Assembly: GCA_963781345.1 (NCBI GenBank)
Contig: CAWAFQ010000013.1
Location: 453,151 to 517,150, forward strand
Reading direction: 5' to 3'
Length of the DNA: 64,000 bases
From: JBBRHQ01 sp963781345
Lineage (GTDB): Bacteria > Actinomycetota > Thermoleophilia > Solirubrobacterales > 70-9
Notes under the pieces: model-generated
What the model was told of the DNA's origin: nothing
Database searches by the model: none
The model's input: the letters and a program-made list of their open reading frames with translations, nothing else
Made by a program: the position numbers and the translations under genes
Part shown: piece after piece, positions 1-8,692 of the stretch
How the letters are laid out: each line of letters opens with the position of its first letter
Position numbering within the stretch: position 1 is the first letter of the stretch

Positions 1-982
1 CCTCGCCGAAGTCGGGCCCGTCGGCGAGCCGGTCGAAGGCGACCAGCACTCCGAGCCCCTCCCCATGGGCTTGAAGGGGGACCAGGAGTGCGGCCTCGGC
101 GCCGATCCGCTCGCGCAGATCCCCCTCCTGCGGTTGCAGCGGGCCCTGGAGCCGGTTTGGCGTCGCGCTCCTCGCCGCCCTGCCCAGGTCCGAGCCGCTG
201 AGGGGGTGCGCCATTCCCCACAGCCGCTCGGCCATCTCACCGGTTGCAGCGGCCAGGTGGAGCTCCTCGCCCCTCATTAGGAATACGGCAACGGCTCGCG
301 CCTCGACCAGCGCCCGCGCGCGCTTCACGATCAACTCCAGAATTCGGGTCAGGTCGGTTTCCGAGTCGAGCGCCTTGGAGATGTCGGCGCCCGCCTCGAG
401 CTGGCGCAGCGCCCGCTGCAGGGCGGTCTGGCGCTCGTTCAGGTCGGCGTAGAGGCCCGCGTGCTCGATCGCGATCGCGGCCCAGGTGGCGAGGATCTTG
501 GCCGCCTCCTGGTCGTGGTCGCTGAACTCCTCGGCGCCTGCCTTCTCGGTCATGTAGAGGTTGCCGTAGGCGCTGCCCCGGATCATGATCGGCACACCGA
601 GAAAGGAGTCCATCTTCGGGTGGTGCGGGGGGAAGCCGAACGATCGCGGGTGTGAGCTGATATCTGCGAGCCGCAGCGGCACCGGATCGCGGATCAGCTC
701 TCCGAGGACGCCCCGGCCCCGGGGCGGCGAGCCGATCTCGCGGGCGAGGTCCGGCTCCATCCCGGAGGTGATGAAGCGACTCACCTCCTTCGTCGCGCCG
801 TCGAGGACTCCAAGGGCCGCGTACTTGGCCCCGGTGATCTCACGCGCGGCATCGGTCACCGACCGCAGCACCGCGTCCAGTTCGAGCGGCGCGAGGATCC
901 CGCACCCGACCTGGATCAGTCTCCTCAGTCGAGCGGGGTCGTCCATCACGGGCGCAGCCGGGTGCAGCTCTTTCCGGGTCAT
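1..982 (-). CDS. GAF-domain sensor, DevS/DosT-like (partial, C-terminus outside window)
   Basis: Reading the minus strand from an ATG at 982 gives an uninterrupted frame that runs off the left edge of the window (about 327 residues visible). Residues ~20-170 form a GAF domain with the hallmarks of the DevS/DosT sensor kinases of Actinobacteria, including the motifs FGFPPHHPKM, SFLGVPI and GNLYMTEK. A second GAF-like domain follows from about residue 195. The histidine kinase or other output domain would lie beyond the window edge and cannot be seen. By family knowledge such proteins sense redox, O2 or NO through heme in the first GAF domain; whether this one binds heme is not shown. The kinase output is inference. 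Confidence 0.75.
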   Translation of the reverse strand, partial: MTRKELHPAAPVMDDPARLRRLIQVGCGILAPLELDAVLRSVTDAAREITGAKYAALGVLDGATKEVSRFITSGMEPDLAREIGSPPRGRGVLGELIRDPVPLRLADISSHPRSFGFPPHHPKMDSFLGVPIMIRGSAYGNLYMTEKAGAEEFSDHDQEAAKILATWAAIAIEHAGLYADLNERQTALQRALRQLEAGADISKALDSETDLTRILELIVKRARALVEARAVAVFLMRGEELHLAAATGEMAERLWGMAHPLSGSDLGRAARSATPNRLQGPLQPQEGDLRERIGAEAALLVPLQAHGEGLGVLVAFDRLADGPDFGE

Positions 983-1000
983 CCCTGACGCTGGCCGCTG

Positions 1001-1678
1001 CTAGCCGGGGGCGCCGTCTTCTTGGTCGCCGGCCGGCTCGGCGCTTGGAGCCTCGTCGTAGAGGCTCTCCGAGGCCAATTCGCGCCCACGCTGGCTCCAC
1101 AACTTGACCTCGAGGAAGGCGTCATCACCGAAGCCCTCGAGGGCGTCGAGCGCGACCAGCGTGAAGCGCCCGTTGGTGATCGGGTCCTGGTCGGCGTTGA
1201 GGTCGCCCAGCTCGGCGGTCGCCGCGACCGCGCCGCGCAGAAGCGGCCGGCCCCAGACCAGGGTGACGTCGCCGGCCATGTCGGACTCGCCGCGCCAGCG
1301 GCCGATGACGTCGTCGTTGAGGTCGATCCGCCAGTCGGGGTTGTCGTCGGCGAGGACGTCGGTGAAGTCGGCGACGGCACGGAACTCCGCCGGCTCGCCC
1401 TCACCCGGTTGCACGTAGGAGACATGGCCGAAGAACTCGATCGCCCCGTCCGGCCCCTCGGCACGGGCCGTCGCCGGGATCCAGGTGCGCCCTCCCCAGG
1501 TGCGATCCGGGAACCAGTCGATCACCTCCGGTATCCGGACCTCACCGGGCAGGTCCTCGATCGACTCGCAGGCAGCGCCGAAGTGCTCTGCCAGGCGCTC
1601 GGCGAAGCGGCCGTGCGGGATTCCGTCCTGGGAGTTGTCGGCGATGAAGCGCGGGATCGGGCGGGGCTCGGGGGCCAT
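1001..1678 (-). CDS. Conserved hypothetical acidic protein (~225 aa)
   Basis: Soluble, acidic protein with no signal peptide or membrane segment; I do not recognise the family. It has many Trp/Asp residues (WRIDLNDD, WRGESDM) and an acidic tail. I chose the ATG at 1678 because it overlaps by one base the TGA of the short TfoX-like frame upstream (1678-1842), a typical translational-coupling arrangement. An upstream in-frame start at 1726 is possible but gives a low-quality Arg/Gln-rich extension. It lies head-to-tail with galT on the same strand. Confidence 0.6.
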   Translation of the reverse strand: MAPEPRPIPRFIADNSQDGIPHGRFAERLAEHFGAACESIEDLPGEVRIPEVIDWFPDRTWGGRTWIPATARAEGPDGAIEFFGHVSYVQPGEGEPAEFRAVADFTDVLADDNPDWRIDLNDDVIGRWRGESDMAGDVTLVWGRPLLRGAVAATAELGDLNADQDPITNGRFTLVALDALEGFGDDAFLEVKLWSQRGRELASESLYDEAPSAEPAGDQEDGAPG

Positions 1679-1842
1679 CAGCTTGCGCGGATCATTCTGG
1701 CGCCAGTCCCGCTGAGTGGTCGGCACCCGCTGTTTCCGGCGATCATGAAGCCGATCCCACCGAACATCTCTCTTTCGCTGAGGTCGGGTCGCGGGCCCAG
1801 GGTCTCCCGCACGCGATCGGCCAGTTGTGCGTCAAATGCCAC
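1678..1842 (-). pseudogene. Truncated TfoX N-terminal-domain fragment
   Basis: A GTG start at 1842 opens a 54-codon frame. Its first ~35 residues match the beginning of TfoX_N domain proteins (AFDAQLADRVRETLG, then EMFGGIGFMIAGN). The match stops after the GN, where the normal family continues for another ~60 residues; here an unrelated tail leads to TGA at 1678. It is either a decayed remnant or a frame-disrupted gene fused to the downstream hypothetical. Identification rests on the short motif only. Confidence 0.45.
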
Positions 1843-1851
1843 CGCCCAACC

Positions 1852-2910
1852 CTACTTACCGATCGTCTCGCGCAGGTCGGCCGCGGCGCGCTCGGGCGGG
1901 TAGACGTTGATGTCAACGCCCGTCCCGAACTCGAAACCCGCTTTCAGGGCAAGCCGCGGGGCGATGTCGATGTGCCAGTGAAAGTGCTCGGTTCCGCGCG
2001 GCGCCGTCCGCACCCAGAGATTCAGCTCGGGGGACGCACCGAAGAGCCGTGACAGTCCCCGCAGCGCCCGCCCCAGCATCATCGCGCCGGCGTCGTCGGA
2101 CTCGAAGCTCGCGCTCTGGCGGCGCGGCAGGATTCGCAACTCGAACGGCGAGCGCGAGGCCCAGGGGCAGATCAGCGCCGCCTCGTCGTCGATCGCCACC
2201 AGCCGCTCATTGCGGCGGACCTCCTCGACCACGATGTCGCTGAGCAGGCCGGCGCCCGCGGTGCGCTCGCGGTAGGCGCTGACCCGCTCGCGCTCGCGGG
2301 CGACCGCCGGCGGGACGAAGGGCAGCGCGTAGAGCTGCGCGTGGGAGTGCTCGAGCGAGGCGCCCGCCCCGCCGCCCTCGTTGACGATCAGCTGCGTGTA
2401 GGCGGCACCTTGATGCGCGCGCATTCGCTCGCGCCAGGTGGCGACCGCGCTCTCGAGCCTTCCCTCGGGGAGATCGGCGAGTGCGGTGGCGTGCTCGGGG
2501 GCGTTGACTATGACCTCGTGGCTGCCCTCGGCCGGGCGCGATGAGAAGAGGTCGGGCTCGGTCGCGCGCGACGAAGCCCGCAGCGGATCGGCTGAGCTCC
2601 CGAAGGCGGATTCCGGCCCGGCACCGGCGGGGTGGGCCGGTTGCTCGGCGCTGTGCCCGAGCGCCGGATAGAGGTTGGGGACCACACGCGTGCTCCAGCC
2701 CGGGGTGTCGGCCTCTCCGCCCGCCGGCCGCGTTGCGAAGAGCTCAGGCGGGGTCAGGTTCTCAGCGCCGGCACAGAACGGGCAACCCTCGGGGCCCCTG
2801 GGCTCGGCCCGGGAGGCGGCGAACCGATCGGGGCGATCGGCCCGCGCGGGGGCGAGGATCGTCCGCATCCCGGTGAGCTGGTCGATGCGGATCTCGGAAG
2901 CGCTCAACAC
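1852..2910 (-). CDS. galT: Galactose-1-phosphate uridylyltransferase family protein
   Basis: 352 residues, the usual length for bacterial GalT. A CPFC zinc-type pair near residue 43 precedes VVPNLYPAL, and the active-site motif HSHAQ (nucleophilic His in the HxHxQ pattern of the HIT superfamily) sits near the middle. A second conserved His cluster, HFHWH, lies near the C-terminus. The enzyme swaps UMP between UDP-glucose and galactose-1-phosphate in the Leloir pathway. No galK or galE is in the window, so use of another sugar phosphate cannot be excluded. The 33 bp gap from the stomatin-like gene may allow co-transcription. Confidence 0.8.
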   Translation of the reverse strand: MLSASEIRIDQLTGMRTILAPARADRPDRFAASRAEPRGPEGCPFCAGAENLTPPELFATRPAGGEADTPGWSTRVVPNLYPALGHSAEQPAHPAGAGPESAFGSSADPLRASSRATEPDLFSSRPAEGSHEVIVNAPEHATALADLPEGRLESAVATWRERMRAHQGAAYTQLIVNEGGGAGASLEHSHAQLYALPFVPPAVARERERVSAYRERTAGAGLLSDIVVEEVRRNERLVAIDDEAALICPWASRSPFELRILPRRQSASFESDDAGAMMLGRALRGLSRLFGASPELNLWVRTAPRGTEHFHWHIDIAPRLALKAGFEFGTGVDINVYPPERAAADLRETIGK

Positions 2911-2943
2911 AGCCTCCCGCCCGGTGCGTGGGGCGCTGGGGAT

Positions 2944-3843
2944 CTAGGAGCGCGAGGGTGGGAGGTCACCCTCGATGTCCGGGTCTGTGGCGGGCGGCGG
3001 TGTTGGCGGGGACGGCGCCGGTGGCGGCGGAGGCGGGGTCTGTGCGCGCCTCTCGGCCGCGGCGACCCGCGCCGCGGCCTCCTCGTCGCTGCTCTCCCAG
3101 CCCAGGAAGGGCTTGATCACGTCCATCGGCAGCGGGAAGACGATCGTCGTGTTCTGGTTGCTGCCGATCTCGAGCAGGGTCTGCAGGTAGCGCAGCTGCA
3201 GCGAGGCCGGGTTGGTGCTGATGATGTCGGCGGCGTCGGTGAGCTTCTGAGCCGCCTGATACTCGCCCTCGGAGTTGATGATCTTCGCCCGGCGTTCGCG
3301 CTCGGCCTCGGCCTGGCGCGCCATCGCCCGCTGCATCTGCTCGGGGATCTCGACGTCCTTGATCTCGACGATGCTCACCTTCACGCCCCACGGCTCGGTC
3401 TGCTCGTCGATTATCTTCTGCAGGTCTTCGTTGAGCCGCTCCCGCTCGGAGAGAAGCTGGTCGAGCTCCGCCTTGCCGAGGACCGAGCGCAGGGCGGTCT
3501 GGGCGATCTGGGAGGTGGCGAGGAGGTAGTTCTCGACCTCGACGATCGCATCGTTGGGGTCGAGTACGCGGAAGTAGGCGACCGCGTTGACGCGCGAGGG
3601 GACGTTGTCGCGGGTGATCACCTCCTGCGGCGGGATGTTGAGCGTGATCGTGCGCAGGTCGACGCGGACCATGCGGTCGATGATCGGGATCAGCAGGATC
3701 AACCCCGGTCCCTTCTGGGCGATCAGGCGGCCGAGGCGGAAGATGACGCCGCGCTCGTACTCGCGCAGGACCTTGATTGCGGAGAAGAGAATGATCGCGG
3801 CCAGGATCGCCAGGACCACAACAACCCCGATCGCAACTTGCAT
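2944..3843 (-). CDS. Slipin/stomatin-like SPFH (Band 7) membrane protein
   Basis: 299 residues. An N-terminal hydrophobic anchor (~3-22) is followed by the signature REYERGVIFRLGR and an SPFH/Band 7 domain to ~residue 215, with an Ala/Glu-rich coiled coil (RQAEAERERRAK). The C-terminal 30 residues are Pro/Ala-rich low complexity. It overlaps the stop of the upstream nfeD gene (shared bases at 3843), the classic nfeD-slipin operon in which the NfeD protease cleaves the slipin partner. It probably scaffolds membrane microdomains. Confidence 0.9.
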   Translation of the reverse strand: MQVAIGVVVVLAILAAIILFSAIKVLREYERGVIFRLGRLIAQKGPGLILLIPIIDRMVRVDLRTITLNIPPQEVITRDNVPSRVNAVAYFRVLDPNDAIVEVENYLLATSQIAQTALRSVLGKAELDQLLSERERLNEDLQKIIDEQTEPWGVKVSIVEIKDVEIPEQMQRAMARQAEAERERRAKIINSEGEYQAAQKLTDAADIISTNPASLQLRYLQTLLEIGSNQNTTIVFPLPMDVIKPFLGWESSDEEAAARVAAAERRAQTPPPPPPAPSPPTPPPATDPDIEGDLPPSRS

Positions 3844-5189
3844 CAGCTAACTCCTTCGTCGGCTTCGGACGTCTGCGCGGAGTCGGGGTTGACCAGAAGC
3901 GTCAACCCCTCGACCGCGTCAACCCTGACTCTACCCCCCGCGGCGACCCGGCCACGGCCGTCAGCCACCCGGGCCCGCCAGAGCGTGCCCTCGACGAAGA
4001 CCTGCCCCTCGGGGTCGAGCGGCGAGCGGGCCTCGCCGACCTCGCCGATCAGTTCCTCAAAGCCGGTGCGGATCGGCTCCAGCCGCGTCCTCGCGACCCG
4101 CTGGATCACGAGCAGGATCAGCGCCCCGGCGAGAAGCCCGACGCCGACGACCACGGGAACCGAGACGCCACTGCCGCCGCCGCTGGTGTCGTACAGGAGC
4201 AGGCCCGCGAAGACGAGGGCGACGATGGCGCCGGCGCCGAGCACCCCGTGCGAGTTGATGTGCCCCTCGGCGATGAAGAGCCCGATCGCCACCAGCAGCA
4301 GCGCAACCCCGGCGATCGTCACCGGCAGCTGGGCGGTTCCGTAGAGGCCGAGCAGAAGAGAGATCAGGCCGAGGACTCCGGGCAGGATCGCCCCCGGGCT
4401 GAAGAGCTCGATCCCGAGCCCGATCAGACCGACCGTGAGCAGCAGGTAGGCGATCGTCGGGTTGACGATCAGGCCCAGCAGCTGATACTGAAGCGGCAGG
4501 TCGTGGGACTCGATCCGCAGCCCCGAGGTATCGAGCACCTGCGCCTTCGGCCCGCTGACCCGGAACCCGCTGGCCTGCTCGAGCAGAGCCGTTTCCGACG
4601 GAGCGATGATGTCGATGAAGTTCGCCGCCAGCGCCTCCTGCGCGGTGACGTTGACCGCCCGGCGCACCATCCGCTCGCCGAGGTCGGGGTTGCGCCCGTG
4701 CGAGGAGGCGAGCGCGCGCATGTAGGCGGCGGCGTCGTTTGTGATCTTGCGACCCAGCACCGCGTCCCCCGAGCCGGGCCCGATCGAGATCGGCGTCGCC
4801 GAGCCGATGTTCGTCTGCGGCGCCATCGCCGCCAGGTCGGCGGCCTGGGTGATGTAGACGCCGGCCGAGGCCGCCCGGGCTCCGTTCGGGCTGGTGTAGA
4901 CGATCACCGGCATCGGCGCCGCAAGGATGTCGCTGACGATCTCGCGCAGAGAGTCGACCAGCCCGCCGGGGGTGTCGAGGCGGATGATCGCCACCGTCGC
5001 CTTCTCGCCCGCCGCCTCGTCGAGCGCGTGCCCGACCCAGGAGGCGGTTGCCGGCGAGATCTCGCCGCTCAGCTCGAACGAGTAGGCGAGGCGCTGCTGC
5101 GAGCCGCCCGAGGCGCTCGCGACCAGGACCGCTGCGCCCGCGAGCAGCAGCGCGACGACGGTGGAGATGCGGATCAGCCGGGCACGCAT
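3843..5189 (-). CDS. nfeD: NfeD-type membrane-bound serine protease (ClpP class)
   Basis: 448 residues: signal peptide ~1-27, ClpP-like protease domain ~35-230, several membrane helices ~240-355, and a C-terminal soluble OB-like domain ~375-440. The putative catalytic dyad is visible as Ser108 in ARAASAG and Lys148 in LGRKIT, at the spacing expected from the archaeal 1510-N protease. TPGG near residue 73 is the oxyanion-type motif. It overlaps the start of the slipin gene, supporting an operon and a substrate-protease relationship. Full-length long-form NfeD. Confidence 0.9.
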   Translation of the reverse strand: MRARLIRISTVVALLLAGAAVLVASASGGSQQRLAYSFELSGEISPATASWVGHALDEAAGEKATVAIIRLDTPGGLVDSLREIVSDILAAPMPVIVYTSPNGARAASAGVYITQAADLAAMAPQTNIGSATPISIGPGSGDAVLGRKITNDAAAYMRALASSHGRNPDLGERMVRRAVNVTAQEALAANFIDIIAPSETALLEQASGFRVSGPKAQVLDTSGLRIESHDLPLQYQLLGLIVNPTIAYLLLTVGLIGLGIELFSPGAILPGVLGLISLLLGLYGTAQLPVTIAGVALLLVAIGLFIAEGHINSHGVLGAGAIVALVFAGLLLYDTSGGGSGVSVPVVVGVGLLAGALILLVIQRVARTRLEPIRTGFEELIGEVGEARSPLDPEGQVFVEGTLWRARVADGRGRVAAGGRVRVDAVEGLTLLVNPDSAQTSEADEGVS

Positions 5190-5198
5190 GCCCGCCGA

Positions 5199-5780
5199 TT
5201 ATCCGCCCAGGGCAAAGCGGCGGATATCGGCGTTGAGGTCGGCCTGGCTCGGGTAGCCGCCCTGGCGCAGATAGACCTGGTCGCCGTTGCGGTCATAGAA
5301 GGCGGTCGAGGGGAAGCCGAGGGTCGCCTCCATGAACTGCGCGATCTGCTGGTCGGGGTCGCTGTAGCTGGGGTAGGGGACCGGGTACTCGCCGAGGAAG
5401 GTCTTCGCCGCCTCATCGGAGTCCTGGGAGTCGACTCCGATGAAGGCGACCTCCTTGCCGAACCTCGCCCCCGCCCTCTGCAGGAACGGGAACTCCGCGC
5501 GGCAGGGCCCGCACCACGAGGCCCATTTGTTGACCACCACCGGGTAACCCCGCAGCGAGGTCAGCCGCTCCTCGAGGGCGTCGGTGCCGCCGCCGAGGAC
5601 CTGATTCGCCTGAGCGTGCAGCGCGGCCAGTGGCTTCGGTGAGCCTGCCAGCGCCTTCGCGTAGTCGGGCGCGGTGCCCCCGTAGTCGCCCCCGGCGGAG
5701 CCTCCGCAGGCGGCGAGGATGGCGCTCGCCAGGAGGGCGAGCGCCCCTGCAATTTGAGCTTTGCGGTGCTTCCGGGTCAC
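5199..5780 (-). CDS. TlpA/ResA-like thioredoxin-fold lipoprotein
   Basis: 193 residues with a lipoprotein signal peptide (lipobox LAAC, Cys25) and a thioredoxin fold with the CxxC active site WCGPC (Cys90/Cys93) and a cis-Pro segment GFPSTAF. Such anchored extracytoplasmic thiol reductases keep apocytochrome c cysteines reduced or fold secreted proteins. A ccm cluster lies ~9 kb away, consistent with a role in cytochrome c assembly, but this link is inference. It ends 10 bp before nfeD starts on the same strand. Confidence 0.85.
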   Translation of the reverse strand: MTRKHRKAQIAGALALLASAILAACGGSAGGDYGGTAPDYAKALAGSPKPLAALHAQANQVLGGGTDALEERLTSLRGYPVVVNKWASWCGPCRAEFPFLQRAGARFGKEVAFIGVDSQDSDEAAKTFLGEYPVPYPSYSDPDQQIAQFMEATLGFPSTAFYDRNGDQVYLRQGGYPSQADLNADIRRFALGG

Positions 5781-5803
5781 GTCAGTGGTTTAATACGTTA
5801 TGC

Positions 5804-5865
5804 GGGTTCGCACGGATGCGGACCCAAAGATTGTCGGGGATGGGGCTCATGGGAGGTCCATCCCC
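5804..5865 (+). promoter_or_regulatory. Two-hairpin leader upstream of helicase gene
   Basis: Two successive hairpins can be drawn in the region between the divergent genes. Arms 5804-5812 and 5817-5825 pair (9 bp, one G-U) around a 4-nt loop; arms 5836-5843 and 5858-5865 pair perfectly (8 bp) around 14 nt. They lie 68-130 bp before the helicase start. They could be a structured 5' leader or simply overlap promoter elements. No known riboswitch was recognised. Confidence 0.4.
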
Positions 5866-5932
5866 TCGAAACCTCACCTACCTGTCGCCTCGGCCGCACG
5901 TTCTCGTTCCGCCGGGCGAAACCCAAGCCTTC

Positions 5933-8647
5933 ATGGCCAACACAAGCGAAGTTGCCGCGTCAGCGGCAGTTCCCTCTAGCGCAGCGATCGAGCGGGCGGC
6001 GAAATTCGCCCGCGAGCCGTTCCTGCTCGAAGGAGAGGGACCGGAGGCGCTCGCGCCGGGCACGGCCCGGCGCCGCGCGCTCGACGCCGCGCTCGCCGAG
6101 ATCGCCGCCGGCGCCGAGGAGCCCTCGATCAGGTGGCGCCAGGACTTCTCCCTGCTGCTCGGGCTCGAGCGGCTGCTGGCCGACGAGCCACCGAAGCTGC
6201 GTGACGGTGCCGAGCTCTCCCTGCACCAGGTGGACGCTCTCTCGGGCACGCTGACCGAGCTGATGGCCGAGCAGCAGACGGCGGCCGAGAACGGGAACGG
6301 CAACGGGTTTGCAGAGGTCGAGGTGGAAGTCGAGGAGAGCGAGGCCGCAGAGGCCGACGCCGAGGCTGAGGAGACCGAGCCGGTGGCTGCGGATGAAGCG
6401 GACGAGGACGAGGCTGAGGACGACGAGGACGACGAAGCGGATGAGGACGACGAAGCCGACGAGGACGAAGCGGATGAGGACGACGAAGCCGACGAGGACG
6501 AAGCGGATGAGGACGACGACCTCAACGGCGACGCCGAGGTCGACGCGCCTCTCGCCGCCGACGAGGAGCCGCTCGACTGGGTAGACGAGCCCGACACGGA
6601 CGAGGAGACGATCGACGAGGCGCCCGAGGACCCCGGCGCCGAGCGGCGGTTCTGGTTCGAGCACGCGACGGGCGCCGGCAAGACGGTCGCCGCCGTCGGA
6701 TTCATCGACGCCACCCGGACCGGCGGAGTCCTGATCCTCACCCACCGCCGCAACCTCGTCGACCAGTTCATCGGAGAGATATCCGACCGCGGCTACAAGG
6801 AGCGCCTGCGCCCGCCGCTGCTCGACGGCCGCGACGACCCCGACGGGCCGGTGACGGTCGAGACCTACCAGTGGTTCGTCCGCAACCAGAAGCGGATCTC
6901 CGACGCCTACACGATCGTCATCTGCGACGAGGCACACACCGCGCTCGGCGAGAAGACCAGCGCCTGCATCAGGGCCTGGACCGGCCCGGTTTTCGTCGGG
7001 ATGACCGCCACCGGCGCCCTGATCGCGCGCCACGTCGCCGACCTCTTCCCGACCCAGACCTCGCGCTTCGACCTCGCCCAGGCCGCCCGCCGCGGGGTTA
7101 TCTCGCCGCTGCGCTGCCTGCGGATCCCGCCCGGGCCCGGGGTGCGCACGATCGCCAAGGTGCCGCTGCGAAAGGGCGACGTCGACCAGGACTTCGACCA
7201 GGAGGAGCTGGCCGCGCTGCTGGACCAGGAGCCCTTCAACGTCGCCATCGCCGACCTCTACAAGTCGCGCTTCCGCAAGATCCCCGGCGTCCTCTACACC
7301 GCCGGCGTCCGCCACGCCACCAACGTCGCCAAGGCTTTCCAGAAGGCAGGGATCAACGCCAAGGCCGTCTCGGGCGAGACGCCGAAGCGCGAGCTTGCGG
7401 AGATCCTCGCCGCCTTCGAGCGAGGTGAGGTCGATGTGCTCTGCAACGCGATGCTCCTCGCCGAGGGCTGGAACTCACCGCGGGCGACGATCTGCATGCA
7501 CCTCGCGCCGACCGCGTCGCGGCGCATCTACCAGCAGCGCGTCGGCCGCGTCACCCGCCGCGCGCCCGGCAAGGAGGCCGGGCTGGTGATCGACTTCGTC
7601 CATCCGGCGACAACCCACGACGAGACGATCATCACCCTTCACAGCCTGCTCGACCGCGACGTCTATCGCGGCGGCGCGATCGTCGTCGGCCCGGTCCGCC
7701 GCGGCCGCGGGCGCAGGGTCCGCGTCGAGCGCCGGATCGTCCCGGTGTCGGACAGCTCCGAGCGGCGGATGGAGGTGCTCGAGCGCGAGATCTGGCGGAT
7801 AGCGGTCGAGAACCTCGACTACGCCGAGCAGCATGTCTGGGCGGCGCTGGCGGGCGCCCGCGTCAACCCGCAGGGCTGGCGGCGTGCGAAGGCGATGCTC
7901 CAGCACGACCAGACCAAGGAGCTGCGCCGGCGCTTCCTGCTGACCTGCATCCAGCGCAACCGAAACGCCCAGCTGCGGCTGAAGGCGCTCTCGGAGATCG
8001 CCCTGCTCAAGGACCCCGAGGCCTTCGACGACGCGATCGACATCGTCGGCACCTGGAGCCGCGATGACAAGCGCGCCGGCGTGCGGACTCTGCTGCAGAC
8101 GCTGACCGAGAACCGGATCGGGCGCCGCGACCAGGCCCAGGCATGGGTCTGGCGACTCGCCTCCTACAACCGCGACCTGCACGAGGAATACGCCGTCCAG
8201 CGCTGGCCCGAGACCAAGCGCCTGCTCGGGCTCCTGGTCAACTCCTCCGGCCGCGCCCACGGGCGAAACGCCCGCCGCCTCGTCCACGCCGCCCGGACCC
8301 AGGACCGGCGCCTTGCGGTATCCCTGCTTGCCGCGGCGGTCGCCCACACGCCCGAGGGCGAGGAGATCCTCCGCGGCGCCCGCATGCGGATGGCACGGAA
8401 GCCCGCGGCGATCGCCCGTGAGCTGCTCCGCAACTTCCCCAAGAGCGGTAAGCGCCGCCGCAGGCGCAAGCGCTCTGACGGAGGCAAGGGCAGGGGCCGT
8501 GCGAACGGCGGCGGCAACGGCGGAAGGGCCAACGGCGGGGCGAGGGCTGAGAGGGGGGCCAAGGCCGGTGGCGGCGAGTCGGGCAACGGCCGCGCCCCCG
8601 AGTCCGAGACCAGCTCAGAGCCCGCTCCGGCGGACGCCGACTCCTAG
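5933..8647 (+). CDS. Superfamily 2 DEAD/DEAH-box helicase with acidic insert and basic tail
   Basis: About 904 residues from the ATG at 5933 (the frame is open further upstream but the sequence there is the leader). Walker A GAGKT lies near residue 247 and the DEAH box (CDEAH) near 332. Helicase C motifs include LLAEGWNS and QQRVGRVTRR. Between ~126 and ~226 is an almost pure Asp/Glu/Ala low-complexity insert with tandem repeats, directly before the ATPase core. The C-terminal ~80 residues are Gly/Arg/Lys-rich, typical of nucleic-acid-binding tails. Between core and tail is a helical region of unknown family. Substrate (DNA or RNA) is unknown. Convergent with birA across a terminator. Confidence 0.85.
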   Translation: MANTSEVAASAAVPSSAAIERAAKFAREPFLLEGEGPEALAPGTARRRALDAALAEIAAGAEEPSIRWRQDFSLLLGLERLLADEPPKLRDGAELSLHQVDALSGTLTELMAEQQTAAENGNGNGFAEVEVEVEESEAAEADAEAEETEPVAADEADEDEAEDDEDDEADEDDEADEDEADEDDEADEDEADEDDDLNGDAEVDAPLAADEEPLDWVDEPDTDEETIDEAPEDPGAERRFWFEHATGAGKTVAAVGFIDATRTGGVLILTHRRNLVDQFIGEISDRGYKERLRPPLLDGRDDPDGPVTVETYQWFVRNQKRISDAYTIVICDEAHTALGEKTSACIRAWTGPVFVGMTATGALIARHVADLFPTQTSRFDLAQAARRGVISPLRCLRIPPGPGVRTIAKVPLRKGDVDQDFDQEELAALLDQEPFNVAIADLYKSRFRKIPGVLYTAGVRHATNVAKAFQKAGINAKAVSGETPKRELAEILAAFERGEVDVLCNAMLLAEGWNSPRATICMHLAPTASRRIYQQRVGRVTRRAPGKEAGLVIDFVHPATTHDETIITLHSLLDRDVYRGGAIVVGPVRRGRGRRVRVERRIVPVSDSSERRMEVLEREIWRIAVENLDYAEQHVWAALAGARVNPQGWRRAKAMLQHDQTKELRRRFLLTCIQRNRNAQLRLKALSEIALLKDPEAFDDAIDIVGTWSRDDKRAGVRTLLQTLTENRIGRRDQAQAWVWRLASYNRDLHEEYAVQRWPETKRLLGLLVNSSGRAHGRNARRLVHAARTQDRRLAVSLLAAAVAHTPEGEEILRGARMRMARKPAAIARELLRNFPKSGKRRRRRKRSDGGKGRGRANGGGNGGRANGGARAERGAKAGGGESGNGRAPESETSSEPAPADADS

Positions 8648-8649
8648 GT

Positions 8650-8690
8650 TGTGGCGCGTTTCTTTGGAATAGCCAAAGGAACTCGCCACA
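8650..8690. terminator. Bidirectional terminator-like hairpin
   Basis: 18-bp arms 8650-8667 and 8673-8690 pair at 16 of 18 positions around a 5-nt loop, between the convergent helicase (+) and birA (-) genes. There is no long T-run, as is common for actinobacterial terminators. Placement is the main argument. Confidence 0.7.
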
Positions 8691-8692
8691 GA

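Noticed and set aside
6430..6530. Tandem repeat as a possible CRISPR array
   Set aside because: In-frame Asp/Glu codons within the helicase gene; no unique spacers.
5960..7315. Long minus-strand open frames opposite the helicase gene
   Set aside because: Antisense shadows of a GC-rich gene: composition-driven, Val/Gly/Arg-rich with no domain or RBS.
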